Assembly (NCBI GenBank): GCA_039199225.1
Contig: JBCCSZ010000155.1
Span: 1-17,481, forward strand
Origin: JBCCSZ01 sp039199225
Lineage (GTDB): Bacteria; Bacteroidota; Bacteroidia; Chitinophagales; Saprospiraceae
Direction of reading: 5' to 3'
Length of the DNA: 17,481 nucleotides
The position numbers and the translations under genes are program-made. The notes beneath the pieces were generated by a model. The model was not told the DNA's origin and searched no databases. It worked only from the letters and a program-made list of their open reading frames with translations. The stretch's first letter is position 1. Each line of letters opens with the position of its first letter. Positions 8,353 through 15,434 of the stretch are shown here, piece by piece.

Positions 8353-8871
8353 TCAAGCCAGGCGGCTGCTCTTTTCCTTGGTCTGCAAAACAAAGGCAAC
8401 AACAAGCGTTACCACCAATCCGATGATTAGGACCGTGGCAAACATCAGCCCGCCTTGAAAGGCTAGATTGTCCATCAGCGGCCCCATAGCCTCCATTTGC
8501 TTTTGATATTCCACAAAGGCTTCGGGTGTCAGAGTGGCTTGGAAGTGTTCCTCTGCCCAGAGCTTGAAATCTTCCCCCCAGACCTTGAAGAAAAAGGCTG
8601 TGTACAAAAACATGACAATGGATGGAATCAGTGAAATACCCATGCCTACCTTGAATGCTTGTCCGAAGCTGATGATGCCGTTGCAGTCGTTTTCTTTGTA
8701 GTAGCGAACGCCGAAATATACCGTGCTTAAAGCTATGATCATCGACAGATAGCCCATCACCTCGGAGGCTCCATAGCCCAGTGGTTTGGCAATAAAAAAC
8801 CAGTTGATGAGGCCCATTAGGGTCAAAATGATGGAACTGATGATACCGTAGCGAAGAATGATGTTTTTCAT
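8353..8871 (-). CDS. DUF4199 family membrane protein
   Basis: This is a 172-residue, mostly hydrophobic protein. Predicted membrane segments lie near residues 5-27, 33-54, 75-95 and 140-164, with a soluble segment (about 96-135, Glu/Lys rich) between the last two. The layout and the motifs RYYKEN and GISFGQAFKVGM-like (here NGIISFGQAFKVGM) fit DUF4199, a Bacteroidota family with no established biochemical role. I chose the ATG at 8871 (MKNIILRYG) because the charged 20-residue extension from 8931 is atypical for the family. The C-terminus is a short basic cytoplasmic tail (KEKSSRLA). It lies 129 bases downstream of the hydrolase gene on the same strand, so it may have its own promoter. Confidence 0.82.
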   Translation of the reverse strand: MKNIILRYGIISSIILTLMGLINWFFIAKPLGYGASEVMGYLSMIIALSTVYFGVRYYKENDCNGIISFGQAFKVGMGISLIPSIVMFLYTAFFFKVWGEDFKLWAEEHFQATLTPEAFVEYQKQMEAMGPLMDNLAFQGGLMFATVLIIGLVVTLVVAFVLQTKEKSSRLA

Positions 8872-8934
8872 AAGATTGCGTTTAATGAGTGAATTGATAT
8901 GATCCAAATCACGCAAAAATTCACGAATCACACA

Positions 8935-8985
8935 TCAGTCGAAAGTACCATTCCGCCTTATCCTACCCTAAATCAGCCGAAAGTA
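8935..8985. repeat. Two direct copies of TCAGYCGAAAGTA upstream of the DUF4199 gene
   Basis: TCAGTCGAAAGTA (8935-8947) and TCAGCCGAAAGTA (8973-8985) match at 12 of 13 positions and start 38 bases apart. They sit between the hydrolase stop and the DUF4199 start. On the minus strand each reads TACTTTCG, one base from the Bacteroidota -7 consensus TAnnTTTG, but neither has a good TTG at the right distance. A perfect 10-base palindrome (TGATCGATCA, 8986-8995) lies immediately beside the second copy. An operator or promoter role is speculative. Confidence 0.35.
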
Positions 8986-9000
8986 TGATCGATCAAAGGG

Positions 9001-9975
9001 CTATTTTGCCATGAATTGCTTGACAACAGTCAGAAATTCCGCTGGCTTCTCGATGAAGGGAAAATGGCCGGCATCCTTGATTTCTACATATTCCGAATTG
9101 GTAAAGGAAGCTTTCAATACCGCACGAGACTCTAAGGCGGTCGATTCGTAGTCGCCATAGAGCAACAAGACAGGGACTTTAACCAAATCCAGATCGCCGT
9201 GCAGGTTGTAGTATTGAAGATCAGGCCCCATGAATCGGAAGAGAATCAAGCTGTTGCGGTAAAAGTTATCTGGTAGCTTCAAATCGAGTTTGCTCACCAG
9301 CGATTTATCAAAAAACTGGCGCTCAAAACCAATGCTGTACATCTCCTCATAAGCCGATGGTAGACGGTCTTCAAAGGCTTTGGTCTGCTGTACGGCTTGC
9401 ATCCTGGCCTTGTCTTCTTTGCTGTCGCGTTGCAACATTAGGTCTTCATCCCGCTTGCGCATGGCCGAACTGCCGCTGGTCGGGCTGATCAACAACAGGC
9501 GTTTTAGGTTTTCCGGAAAGGAAACGGCATAGTTCATGGCCAATAAACCGCCCCAGGAATGTCCCAATAGGTTGAGCTTTTCGATGCCCAGTTCTTTGCG
9601 TAAGCCTTCGATATCGTCCACCATACCTGCAATAGATATTTTTGCTGTATCTGAATTGAAGTTCGAACGGCCACAACCTTGCTGATCGTAGAAAATCAGT
9701 TGGTAAGACTTGGCCAGGTCCTCGAAATGCGGCAGTAGGTAGCCATGATGGAAGGAAGGCCCCCCGTGAACAACGAGGACAGGCTCTCCTTTACCCACAA
9801 CTTTGGTAAAAACCTTACTCCCATTGATGTCGAGCAGGCGCTCTCCTTCCTCGATGGTTTTTGGCTTTGTAGGCTCGGCTTGGGCAGTTGGTGCTGTCTT
9901 GGAAGCGGTCTCCCCACAATGTACAAGGGTCATCGCCATTATCAGTAGGACAAAAATTGGTAGATAGCGTTTCAT
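9001..9975 (-). CDS. Alpha/beta hydrolase, proline iminopeptidase-like (S33), predicted lipoprotein
   Basis: With the start at 9975 (MKRYLPIF) this is a 324-residue protein. The leader ends at LVHC, a weak lipobox, followed by a Thr/Ala/Pro-rich linker, which suggests a membrane-anchored extracytoplasmic enzyme. The alpha/beta-hydrolase fold is complete: oxyanion-type HGGP (70-73), DQQGCGRS (97-104, close to the DQRGCGRS of proline iminopeptidases), nucleophile Ser140 in GHSWGG (138-143), probable acid Asp275 (YGDYE) and His304 (DAGHFPF). It should hydrolyse N-terminal prolyl peptides or a related amide or ester; the exact substrate cannot be read from sequence. The longer start at 9999 would place the -33 box of the divergent promoter inside the gene and add a non-signal extension, so I prefer 9975. 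It is divergent from the formylglycine-generating enzyme gene. Confidence 0.88.
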   Translation of the reverse strand: MKRYLPIFVLLIMAMTLVHCGETASKTAPTAQAEPTKPKTIEEGERLLDINGSKVFTKVVGKGEPVLVVHGGPSFHHGYLLPHFEDLAKSYQLIFYDQQGCGRSNFNSDTAKISIAGMVDDIEGLRKELGIEKLNLLGHSWGGLLAMNYAVSFPENLKRLLLISPTSGSSAMRKRDEDLMLQRDSKEDKARMQAVQQTKAFEDRLPSAYEEMYSIGFERQFFDKSLVSKLDLKLPDNFYRNSLILFRFMGPDLQYYNLHGDLDLVKVPVLLLYGDYESTALESRAVLKASFTNSEYVEIKDAGHFPFIEKPAEFLTVVKQFMAK

Positions 9976-9984
9976 CGATTGACA

Positions 9985-10016
9985 TTTTGCTTGATTCATG
10001 ATCTGTTATATCTTTG
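9985..10016 (+). promoter_or_regulatory. Bacteroidota-type promoter for the FGE-like gene
   Basis: TTTTG at 9985-9989 and TATCTTTG at 10009-10016 are separated by 19 bases. This matches the TTTG ... TAnnTTTG consensus and spacing known for the primary sigma factor of Bacteroidota. Transcription would begin a few bases after 10016, leaving an untranslated leader of about 70 bases before the ATG at 10094. Confidence 0.6.
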
Positions 10017-10086
10017 ATAAAGATGCTTTTGAGTGGCAATTCTTCCCTTGCCAACCCAAAATGCTAATAGGAACGCAATAACAATG

Positions 10087-10094
10087 CAAAAGTA
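10087..10094 (-). promoter_or_regulatory. Possible -7 box for the alpha/beta hydrolase gene
   Basis: Read on the minus strand, this is TACTTTTG, a full match to TAnnTTTG. A TTG lies 16 bases further upstream, shorter than the usual 19-21, so the promoter is uncertain. It touches the start codon of the divergent gene. Confidence 0.3.
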
Positions 10095-11236
10095 TGAATA
10101 TCGGGCCATTCAATTTTTGGAGACTCCTTTTTATCATCGGATTTGGAGGTCTTTGGGCTTGCGGAGACAGCCATTCCTCCAGCGCTAAGTTGCCTGAGCA
10201 TTGCCATGATGCTTCCCTCGGCAATCTGGTCGGCACTACCGAAAACTACATGAAAATGGTCTATGCCATTGAGCCGAATGCTGCCAAAGCAAAGGATTTT
10301 CAGGGGATGGTACAGATCAAAGGAGGAACTTACCAAATGGGGGGCGACAACCAACAGGCCCGTCCAGACGAATTTCCCAAGCACCAAGTAGCTATCAATG
10401 ATTTTTGGATCGATCAAAAGGAAGTCACCAACGCCCAATTTCGCGAATTCGTGGAAGCGACCGGCTATGTCACCATCGCCGAACGACCCATCGATGTAGA
10501 AGAGCTGATGAAGCAATTGCCCCCCGGTACGCCACCGCCTCCTGCAGAAGCCCTGGAAGCGGGCGCCCTGGTCTTTCAAATCCCACCCCCCGACCGCCCT
10601 CAATACTTTGTCTCCGATTGGTGGATTTTTACCAAAGGAGCCAGCTGGCAGCACCCACAAGGTCCCGAAAGCAGCATCAGAGGCAAGGAACAGGAACCCG
10701 TTGTTCAAATTTCCTGGTACGATGCACTGGCCTACGCCAGATGGGCTGGCAAGCGGCTGCCGACGGAAGCGGAGTGGGAATACGCCGCGCGGGGAGGACT
10801 ATCGGATGGGGTTTATCCCTGGGGCAAAAAGGCCATCGACGATGAGGCACCCCAAGCTAATTATTGGCAGGGAACCTTTCCGACGGAAAACCTGTCGAAA
10901 GATGGGTTCCAAAAGATAGCGCCTGTCGGCTCCTTCCAACCCAATTCCTATGGACTTTATGATATGGCAGGCAATGTTTGGGAATGGTGTGCCGATTGGT
11001 ACCATGCACAGTACTACCAACAGAAGGCCAATGCGCAACTGATCCTCAATCCACAAGGCCCCGACAAAAGCTACGATCCTATGATGCCCTCGACTCCGCA
11101 AAAGGTGGTCCGAGGGGGTTCTTTCCTATGTAATGACAGTTATTGCTCTGGCTATCGGGTGGCAGCACGCATGAAATCCAGTCCCGATACGGGCTTGGAA
11201 CATACGGGCTTTCGCTGCGCTAGAGATGTTCGCTAA
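10094..11236 (+). CDS. Formylglycine-generating enzyme (FGE/SUMF1-type) lipoprotein
   Basis: This 380-residue protein has a signal peptide ending in a good lipobox (LWAC, Cys23). The FGE-sulfatase domain spans about residues 70-378: GGTYQMGG (77-84), EVTNAQFREFV (110-120), a Pro-rich loop (143-150), WWIFTKGASWQHPQGPESS (176-194), PVVQISWYDA, RLPTEAEWEYAARGG (221-235), MAGNVWEW (291-298) and a C-terminal GFRCAR. Two cysteines, C346 and C351 in SFLCNDSYC, align with the copper-binding active-site pair of aerobic FGE (C336/C341 in human SUMF1). Most bacterial FGE-domain proteins lack this pair, so I call this a catalytic FGE that oxidises the Cys of sulfatase CxPxR motifs to formylglycine using O2. 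The lipoprotein signal implies that it acts outside the cytoplasm. No sulfatase is encoded in the window. Confidence 0.85.
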   Translation: MNIGPFNFWRLLFIIGFGGLWACGDSHSSSAKLPEHCHDASLGNLVGTTENYMKMVYAIEPNAAKAKDFQGMVQIKGGTYQMGGDNQQARPDEFPKHQVAINDFWIDQKEVTNAQFREFVEATGYVTIAERPIDVEELMKQLPPGTPPPPAEALEAGALVFQIPPPDRPQYFVSDWWIFTKGASWQHPQGPESSIRGKEQEPVVQISWYDALAYARWAGKRLPTEAEWEYAARGGLSDGVYPWGKKAIDDEAPQANYWQGTFPTENLSKDGFQKIAPVGSFQPNSYGLYDMAGNVWEWCADWYHAQYYQQKANAQLILNPQGPDKSYDPMMPSTPQKVVRGGSFLCNDSYCSGYRVAARMKSSPDTGLEHTGFRCARDVR

Positions 11237-11251
11237 GCATCCCCATTCACA

Positions 11252-12127
11252 TCACTCCAAGGAGGCAATGCGGTCCAAGACTGTGCGAATCAATCGATCG
11301 ACAGATTCGGCTGGTTGCTCGCTAAAGGTGTTTTCTGCTCGGTTGGCCAATACGACGCTGCAGGAGATGGCGCGATGGCCCAGTATTTTGGCCAGGCCGT
11401 AGATGCCCGCTGTTTCCATTTCTAAATTGGTGATTTGTAAATCCCGGTATCTGAATTTTTGAAAGGCAGCCAGGAGGTTTTGCTCCGCCAAGCCCGCTCT
11501 GATGCTTCGTCCCTGTGGCGCATAAAAGCCCGTGTTGGTCAAGGTTGCCCCTTGCAACATCCCCTGCCCCACTTGCTGCAGCAACTCCCGATCTGCTTTG
11601 ACGAAATAAGGTCTGATCGGAAATTGAACACCTCGCCCGATTTGTTCCATAAATTCATGCTGGAACATGTACTCATCTGCATTGTTATCCATCGGGTAAA
11701 AGTGCATCAGTCCATCCATGCCGATGGCAAAAGTCGAGACGACGAAGGTGTCCAACGGTATTTCTGCCTGCAGCCCACCGGTCGTACCAATCCGAATAAA
11801 TTGCAAGGAGGTCAAATTGGGTTTGACAGTCCTGGTTTCCAGGTCGATGTTTACCAGGGCATCCAGCTCGTTGAGGACGATGTCGATGTTGTCGGTGCCA
11901 ATGCCCGTAGACAGTACCGTCAGGCGCTTGCGGCGATAGGTTCCTGTATGGGTAACGAATTCTCTTTTTGCAATTTTTACCTCCACCTCATCAAAGTATT
12001 GGCTGACCTTTGCGACCCGGTCTGGATCACCAACCGTAATGATGGTATTGGCCAGATGCTCAGGTCGTAAATGTAGGTGGTAAATACTGCCGTCGGGGTT
12101 TAAGATGAGCTCGGAGTCGGGAATCAT
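11252..12127 (-). CDS. udp: Uridine phosphorylase-like nucleoside phosphorylase
   Basis: This 291-residue cytoplasmic enzyme belongs to the PNP/UDP phosphorylase family. Visible motifs are GDPDR (33-37, phosphate binding), STGIGTDN (73-80), RIGTTGG (112-118), TNTGFYAPQGR (197-207) and NLEMETAGIYG (234-244, ribose-binding Glu-Met-Glu). The family splits nucleosides with phosphate to base plus (deoxy)ribose-1-phosphate in pyrimidine salvage. Length and the GFYAPQGR substrate loop favour uridine phosphorylase over purine enzymes, although specificity is not proven. It converges on the FGE-like gene with only 15 bases between the stops and no visible hairpin terminator, so the two transcripts may overlap. 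Upstream it is divergent from the ArsC/Spx-like gene. Confidence 0.85.
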   Translation of the reverse strand: MIPDSELILNPDGSIYHLHLRPEHLANTIITVGDPDRVAKVSQYFDEVEVKIAKREFVTHTGTYRRKRLTVLSTGIGTDNIDIVLNELDALVNIDLETRTVKPNLTSLQFIRIGTTGGLQAEIPLDTFVVSTFAIGMDGLMHFYPMDNNADEYMFQHEFMEQIGRGVQFPIRPYFVKADRELLQQVGQGMLQGATLTNTGFYAPQGRSIRAGLAEQNLLAAFQKFRYRDLQITNLEMETAGIYGLAKILGHRAISCSVVLANRAENTFSEQPAESVDRLIRTVLDRIASLE

Positions 12128-12218
12128 AAGACGTTCTTCAGATTTGTCTGATTTGGGTAAAATGAGGCTTGTAATTTCACTAAATCACGAATTCTGCCCA
12201 TTTTCGCATTTTAAACAC

Positions 12219-12226
12219 CAAAGATA
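12219..12226 (-). promoter_or_regulatory. Possible -7 box for the uridine phosphorylase-like gene
   Basis: On the minus strand this reads TATCTTTG, a full match to TAnnTTTG and identical to the -7 box of the FGE-like gene. I see no TTG at the expected -33 distance. The leader to the ATG at 12127 would be about 85 bases. Confidence 0.35.
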
Positions 12227-12236
12227 ACCAAACAAT

Positions 12237-12590
12237 ATGAGAAAGATATATCACCTATCGACCTGCAGCACTTGCCAACGGATCATCAACGAATTGGGTG
12301 GCGCCGAAGGCTTTGAAATGCAAGACATTAAGACAGAAGCCATGACGGCCGCACAATTGGAGCAAATGAAGGAGATGGCGGGTTCCTACGAGGGTTTGTT
12401 CAGCCGACGCGCCATGAAATACAGGGGCATGGGCTTACACGAAAAGCAGTTGAATGAGGATGATTATCAAAAGCTCATTTTGGAGGAATACACCTTTTTG
12501 AAACGCCCGGTTATCATCATCGACCATGACATTTTTGTGGGCAATTCCAAAAAGACGGTCGAAGCTGCCAAAAACAAACTCAATGAATAA
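12237..12590 (+). CDS. ArsC/Spx-family thioredoxin-fold protein
   Basis: This 117-residue cytoplasmic protein has the ArsC/Spx fold: beta strand KIYHLST, a CxxC (C10-S-T-C13), an alpha-helical middle, LFSRRAMKYR (about 55-64, the position of the arginine-containing loop in the family) and the LKRPVIIIDHDIFVGNS segment (about 84-100) with its cis-Pro RP. Members include arsenate reductases, Spx transcription regulators and YffB-like proteins of unknown role. The CxxC and the SRRAMKYR loop look closer to Spx/YffB than to classical ArsC, and no arsenic genes are nearby, so I do not call arsenate reductase. Its last 8 bases overlap the start of hemF (ATGAATAA), which implies co-transcription and translational coupling and hints at a redox role linked to haem synthesis. 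Confidence 0.82.
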   Translation: MRKIYHLSTCSTCQRIINELGGAEGFEMQDIKTEAMTAAQLEQMKEMAGSYEGLFSRRAMKYRGMGLHEKQLNEDDYQKLILEEYTFLKRPVIIIDHDIFVGNSKKTVEAAKNKLNE

Positions 12591-13470
12591 GGAGTCTATT
12601 GCCGAATATTTTCAATCCTTGCAAGACGATATTTGTCGTCAGCTGGAAATAGCAGATACCGAAGGAAAGTTTCAGGAAGATCGCTGGGAGCGGCCCGGTG
12701 GCGGCGGTGGCCGCAGTCGGGTGATTTTGGGTAAACACATTGAAAAAGGTGGTGTGAATTTCTCTGCGGTGCATGGTGCGCTGCCCGCGAAGATTGCCAG
12801 TGCGCTTCAATTGGAGTCCGCCAATTTTTTTGCAAGTGGTGTGTCCATCGTTTTACACCCCTTGAACCCTTGGGCGCCCATTATCCACATGAATGTCCGC
12901 TATTTTGAAATGTCCAACGGCACTTGGTGGTTTGGTGGTGGCATTGATCTGACGCCCCATTACATCGACCGGGAAGACATCGACTTTTTCCACGGACAAC
13001 TCAAGGCAGTTTGTGATGCCCATCACGTAGATTACTATCCCGAGTTCAGCCAATGGGCCGATCGCTACTTTTATCTCAAACACCGCAAAGAAACCAGAGG
13101 CATCGGCGGTATTTTCTTCGATCGATTGTCGGGCAAGGATGGCTTTAGCATAAAAGATCGCTTCCAATTTGTCAAAGCAGTCGGCGAGTCCTTTGCCCCC
13201 ATTTATGTTAAGCTATTGGACAAACACAAGGACCGCGACTATGGTGAGCGAGAAAAGAAGTGGCAGTTGTATCGCAGAGGACGCTACGTAGAGTTCAACC
13301 TAGTGTGGGACAAGGGGACCAAATTTGGGTTGGATACCGATGGACGGACAGAATCAATTTTGATGAGTATGCCTCCTTTAGCCCGTTGGGAATACGACTT
13401 TCAGGCGGAACCTGGCAGTTTGGAAGCAGAAACACTGCAATACTTAACAACACCCCCTACTCGACCTTGA
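12583..13470 (+). CDS. hemF: Aerobic (O2-dependent) coproporphyrinogen III oxidase
   Basis: This 295-residue cytoplasmic enzyme converts coproporphyrinogen III to protoporphyrinogen IX with O2, the antepenultimate step of haem synthesis. Conserved blocks include the glycine run GGGGGRSR with VILGKHIEKGGVNFS, HMNVRYFE, WWFGGGIDLTPHY, the HemF signature around YFYLKHRKETRGIGGIFFD, and the C-terminal YVEFNLVWDKGTKFGL ... RTESILMSMPP. The length is typical of the family. I start it at 12583 (MNKESIAEYF) and not at 12526, because the extra residues there are just the frame-shifted 3' end of the upstream gene. The start overlaps the preceding ArsC/Spx-like gene by 8 bases. The 3' end overlaps a convergent GNAT gene by 14 bases. 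Use of HemF fits an organism living with oxygen. Confidence 0.96.
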   Translation: MNKESIAEYFQSLQDDICRQLEIADTEGKFQEDRWERPGGGGGRSRVILGKHIEKGGVNFSAVHGALPAKIASALQLESANFFASGVSIVLHPLNPWAPIIHMNVRYFEMSNGTWWFGGGIDLTPHYIDREDIDFFHGQLKAVCDAHHVDYYPEFSQWADRYFYLKHRKETRGIGGIFFDRLSGKDGFSIKDRFQFVKAVGESFAPIYVKLLDKHKDRDYGEREKKWQLYRRGRYVEFNLVWDKGTKFGLDTDGRTESILMSMPPLARWEYDFQAEPGSLEAETLQYLTTPPTRP

Positions 13471-13750
13471 CGTTTTTGCCCAAGAGGCGCTTCCACTCGG
13501 GATGCTTCTTCAAATACTTGGCAACAAAAGGACAAAGCGGTATCAGCTCTCTTTGGTCTTTCTCGATTTGCTGAAGCGCTGCCAAAATGAGCTTCGATCC
13601 AATGCCTTGCCCTTCTAAAGCAACAGGAACCTCCGTATGGGTTAGGTAGGTCTTATTTTGCACCTTGATGTACTCAGCAATAGCAAGGTGCTCGCCAACC
13701 TGGAATTCGTAGCGCTTTTTTTCTGGATTGTCTAGGAGTTCGTATGACAT
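13457..13750 (-). CDS. Small YjdJ-type GNAT-like N-acetyltransferase
   Basis: This 97-residue protein is of the compact acetyltransferase class found in many bacteria. Visible hallmarks are THTEVP (37-42), the acetyl-CoA loop EGQGIGSKL (46-54) and LCPFVAKYLKKHPEW (72-86). The Cys-Pro-Phe and His-Pro features are typical of this subgroup, which lacks much of the full GNAT fold. Substrates are unknown for nearly all members. It lies 33 bases downstream of a lipoprotein gene on the same strand, so the two may be co-transcribed. The last 14 bases are antisense to the end of hemF. Confidence 0.85.
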   Translation of the reverse strand: MSYELLDNPEKKRYEFQVGEHLAIAEYIKVQNKTYLTHTEVPVALEGQGIGSKLILAALQQIEKDQRELIPLCPFVAKYLKKHPEWKRLLGKNVKVE

Positions 13751-13783
13751 GGTAAAGGGTAAAGTTCTAAGGGGTTGGTACCA

Positions 13784-14281
13784 TCAATCACATTGCAGGA
13801 AGATGGGCTCTGTACGAATGATATTACTTCGCTTGCCCGACCGATCCTCCAACTGGATTTCGTAAATGAGCGTATCAGAGGGGTATTGGGCATATCGTTC
13901 ACATGGGTTCAGGCCGTTCGGAGGAATACAGCAAATTTGGAATTCTGCACTGAGCACCACCGAAATTTCACCAGAGATGCCATTGTTGGCGCCTTGCACC
14001 GGCACAAACGGCACGCTGTAGGTAATAAAGGAAGAACCATCGCGCGTATCAGTTAGGAAAACATTGGCGCCATTTTCGGCATCGCCCAGGTCGCCATCGC
14101 CATCCGTAAAGCTGAAAGTCATCTGTAGGGAGTCCTTCGAACGCTGACGGATCAAGTTCTTACTGAGGCGCTCAAATTTGATGACCGGCTCGTCCGGATA
14201 ATCGGGTGGCTTGGTGCAAGAGTCCAAGACGACTAACAAAAGGGCCAGAGCCAGAAAGATTGTATATTTGAGCGCTTCCAT
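13784..14281 (-). CDS. Predicted lipoprotein of unknown function
   Basis: This is a 165-residue protein. The leader ends at LDSC with lipidated Cys22, then KPPDYPDEP. The mature part is predicted to be mostly beta strand. It contains an acidic DGDGDLGD stretch (60-67) resembling a calcium-binding loop, and two cysteine groups (CCIPPNGLNPC and the final LQCD) that could form disulfides. These features suggest a periplasmic or outer-membrane-anchored protein. I do not recognise a characterised family; similar small lipoproteins with a TDGDGDLG motif occur in Bacteroidota, but no function is known to me. It is divergent from the LuxE-like gene and precedes the GNAT-like gene. Confidence 0.78.
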   Translation of the reverse strand: MEALKYTIFLALALLLVVLDSCTKPPDYPDEPVIKFERLSKNLIRQRSKDSLQMTFSFTDGDGDLGDAENGANVFLTDTRDGSSFITYSVPFVPVQGANNGISGEISVVLSAEFQICCIPPNGLNPCERYAQYPSDTLIYEIQLEDRSGKRSNIIRTEPIFLQCD

Positions 14282-14342
14282 AACGAGCTTTTTTATTTCA
14301 ACGGGAAGTTAGTTTATTTTATTGGGTCGTACAATTGTCATT

Positions 14343-15347
14343 ATGCCTGTTTCAAGTAGCTATCACAAAATCCAACAACAAATTCTTCAGTATTCAAAAG
14401 AGGGCTTTGAAGCTTTGGCCTTGGAGGTCTTTCGCTACCAGGCAACTGCCAATCCCTTATACGCCCGCTTCCTGAAATTGTTAGGCAAAGAGCCGGAAAG
14501 CATCCAGTCGATTTCAGCCATTCCATTTCTGCCCATCTCTTTTTTCAAAAGCGAAATCATCAAGAGTGGCTCTTGGACCGAGGAGCGTATTTTCAGCAGC
14601 AGCGGCACCACCGGAGCCACCACCAGCAGACACTTTTTGAAGCAAACCGATTGGTACGACCAACTGAGCATTCAAGCCTTCGAATATTTCTATGGTTCCA
14701 TCGCCGATTATGCCATCTTAGCCCTACTCCCAGCCTATCTTGAGCGCCAGGGCTCCTCCTTGGTACACATGGCCGATCACTTCATTAAGCAATCCAGACA
14801 TTCCCAAAGCGGCTTCTTTCTCTACAACACCCAAGAGTTGCTAGAGGTTTTGGACGAGTGCCGCCGAAGCGACGTTCCGGTCATTCTTCTGGGGGTCAGC
14901 TTTGCCCTGCTCGATCTGGCGGAGCAACATCCAGGGCTGCTGGGCGATAAAGTCATCCTCATGGAAACCGGTGGTATGAAAGGCCGAAGAAAGGAAATCA
15001 TCCGCGAACAGCTGCACCAACAGTTGCAAGATGCCTTTCAGCTCGAAGCCATCCACTCTGAATACGGTATGACCGAGCTGCTGTCGCAAGCCTACTCCAA
15101 GGGAGCTGGTATCTTTTACTGCCCGCCCAGTATGAAGGTTTTCACCCGGGAAATCACCGACCCCCTCAGTCCAGAAAAACCTGGCAAAACAGGAGCCATC
15201 AACATCATTGATTTGGCCAACCTAGACAGCTGCAGTTTCATAGCAACTGACGATCTCGGAAAAGTATATAAAGATGGTTCCTTTGAAGTACTGGGTAGAA
15301 TGGACAACAGCGACATCCGGGGGTGCAATTTGTTGCTGATTTCTTAG
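14343..15347 (+). CDS. LuxE-like acyl-protein synthetase (AMP-forming acyltransferase)
   Basis: From the ATG at 14343 this is a 334-residue cytoplasmic protein. It has the adenylation motif SSSGTTG (85-91), METGGMKGRRKE (208-218, typical of the LuxE acyl-protein synthetase family), the A5-like SEYGMTEL (239-246), TDDLG (302-306) and a closing LGRMDNSDIRGCN. The family activates a carboxylate, usually a fatty acid, as an acyl-AMP and transfers it to a cysteine or thiol. It is much shorter than acyl-CoA synthetases and has only a residual C-terminal lid. No lux reductase genes are nearby, so bioluminescence is not implied; the acyl substrate and acceptor are unknown. A TTG start at 14322 is possible but adds only seven residues. 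Confidence 0.8.
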   Translation: MPVSSSYHKIQQQILQYSKEGFEALALEVFRYQATANPLYARFLKLLGKEPESIQSISAIPFLPISFFKSEIIKSGSWTEERIFSSSGTTGATTSRHFLKQTDWYDQLSIQAFEYFYGSIADYAILALLPAYLERQGSSLVHMADHFIKQSRHSQSGFFLYNTQELLEVLDECRRSDVPVILLGVSFALLDLAEQHPGLLGDKVILMETGGMKGRRKEIIREQLHQQLQDAFQLEAIHSEYGMTELLSQAYSKGAGIFYCPPSMKVFTREITDPLSPEKPGKTGAINIIDLANLDSCSFIATDDLGKVYKDGSFEVLGRMDNSDIRGCNLLLIS

Positions 15348-15434
15348 GTCGGTCCTTGTCTTGCGCGCTCACCCAGTCATTTCCCACCTCTAAAGCCCAT
15401 GAAATCCATCAAACAAACCGAGTTGGCAACACAA

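Noticed and set aside
8197..8430. 77-codon plus-strand frame in the gap before the toxin operon
   Set aside because: Its 3' third is antisense to the DUF4199 gene and the rest is low-complexity A+T-rich sequence without a start signal or motif.
10064..10708. Minus-strand frame of 214 codons over the FGE-like gene
   Set aside because: It is a shadow of the FGE-like coding sequence; the real gene shows signal peptide, lipobox and catalytic motifs.
11459..12070. Plus-strand open frame opposite the uridine phosphorylase-like gene
   Set aside because: It is fully antisense to a gene with clear catalytic motifs and its translation has no protein-like pattern.
12237..12590. Calling the CxxC protein an arsenate reductase (arsC)
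   Set aside because: The CxxC, the SRRAMKYR loop and the absence of any arsenic resistance genes do not support that assignment over Spx/YffB-like proteins.
14343..15347. Reading the LuxE-like gene as part of a bioluminescence operon
   Set aside because: No luxC, luxD, luxA or luxB homologue is present and the family is widespread in non-luminous Bacteroidota.
15348..15434. Bidirectional terminator between the LuxE-like and DUF389 genes
   Set aside because: I searched by eye for a G+C-rich hairpin followed by a T run on either strand and found none.
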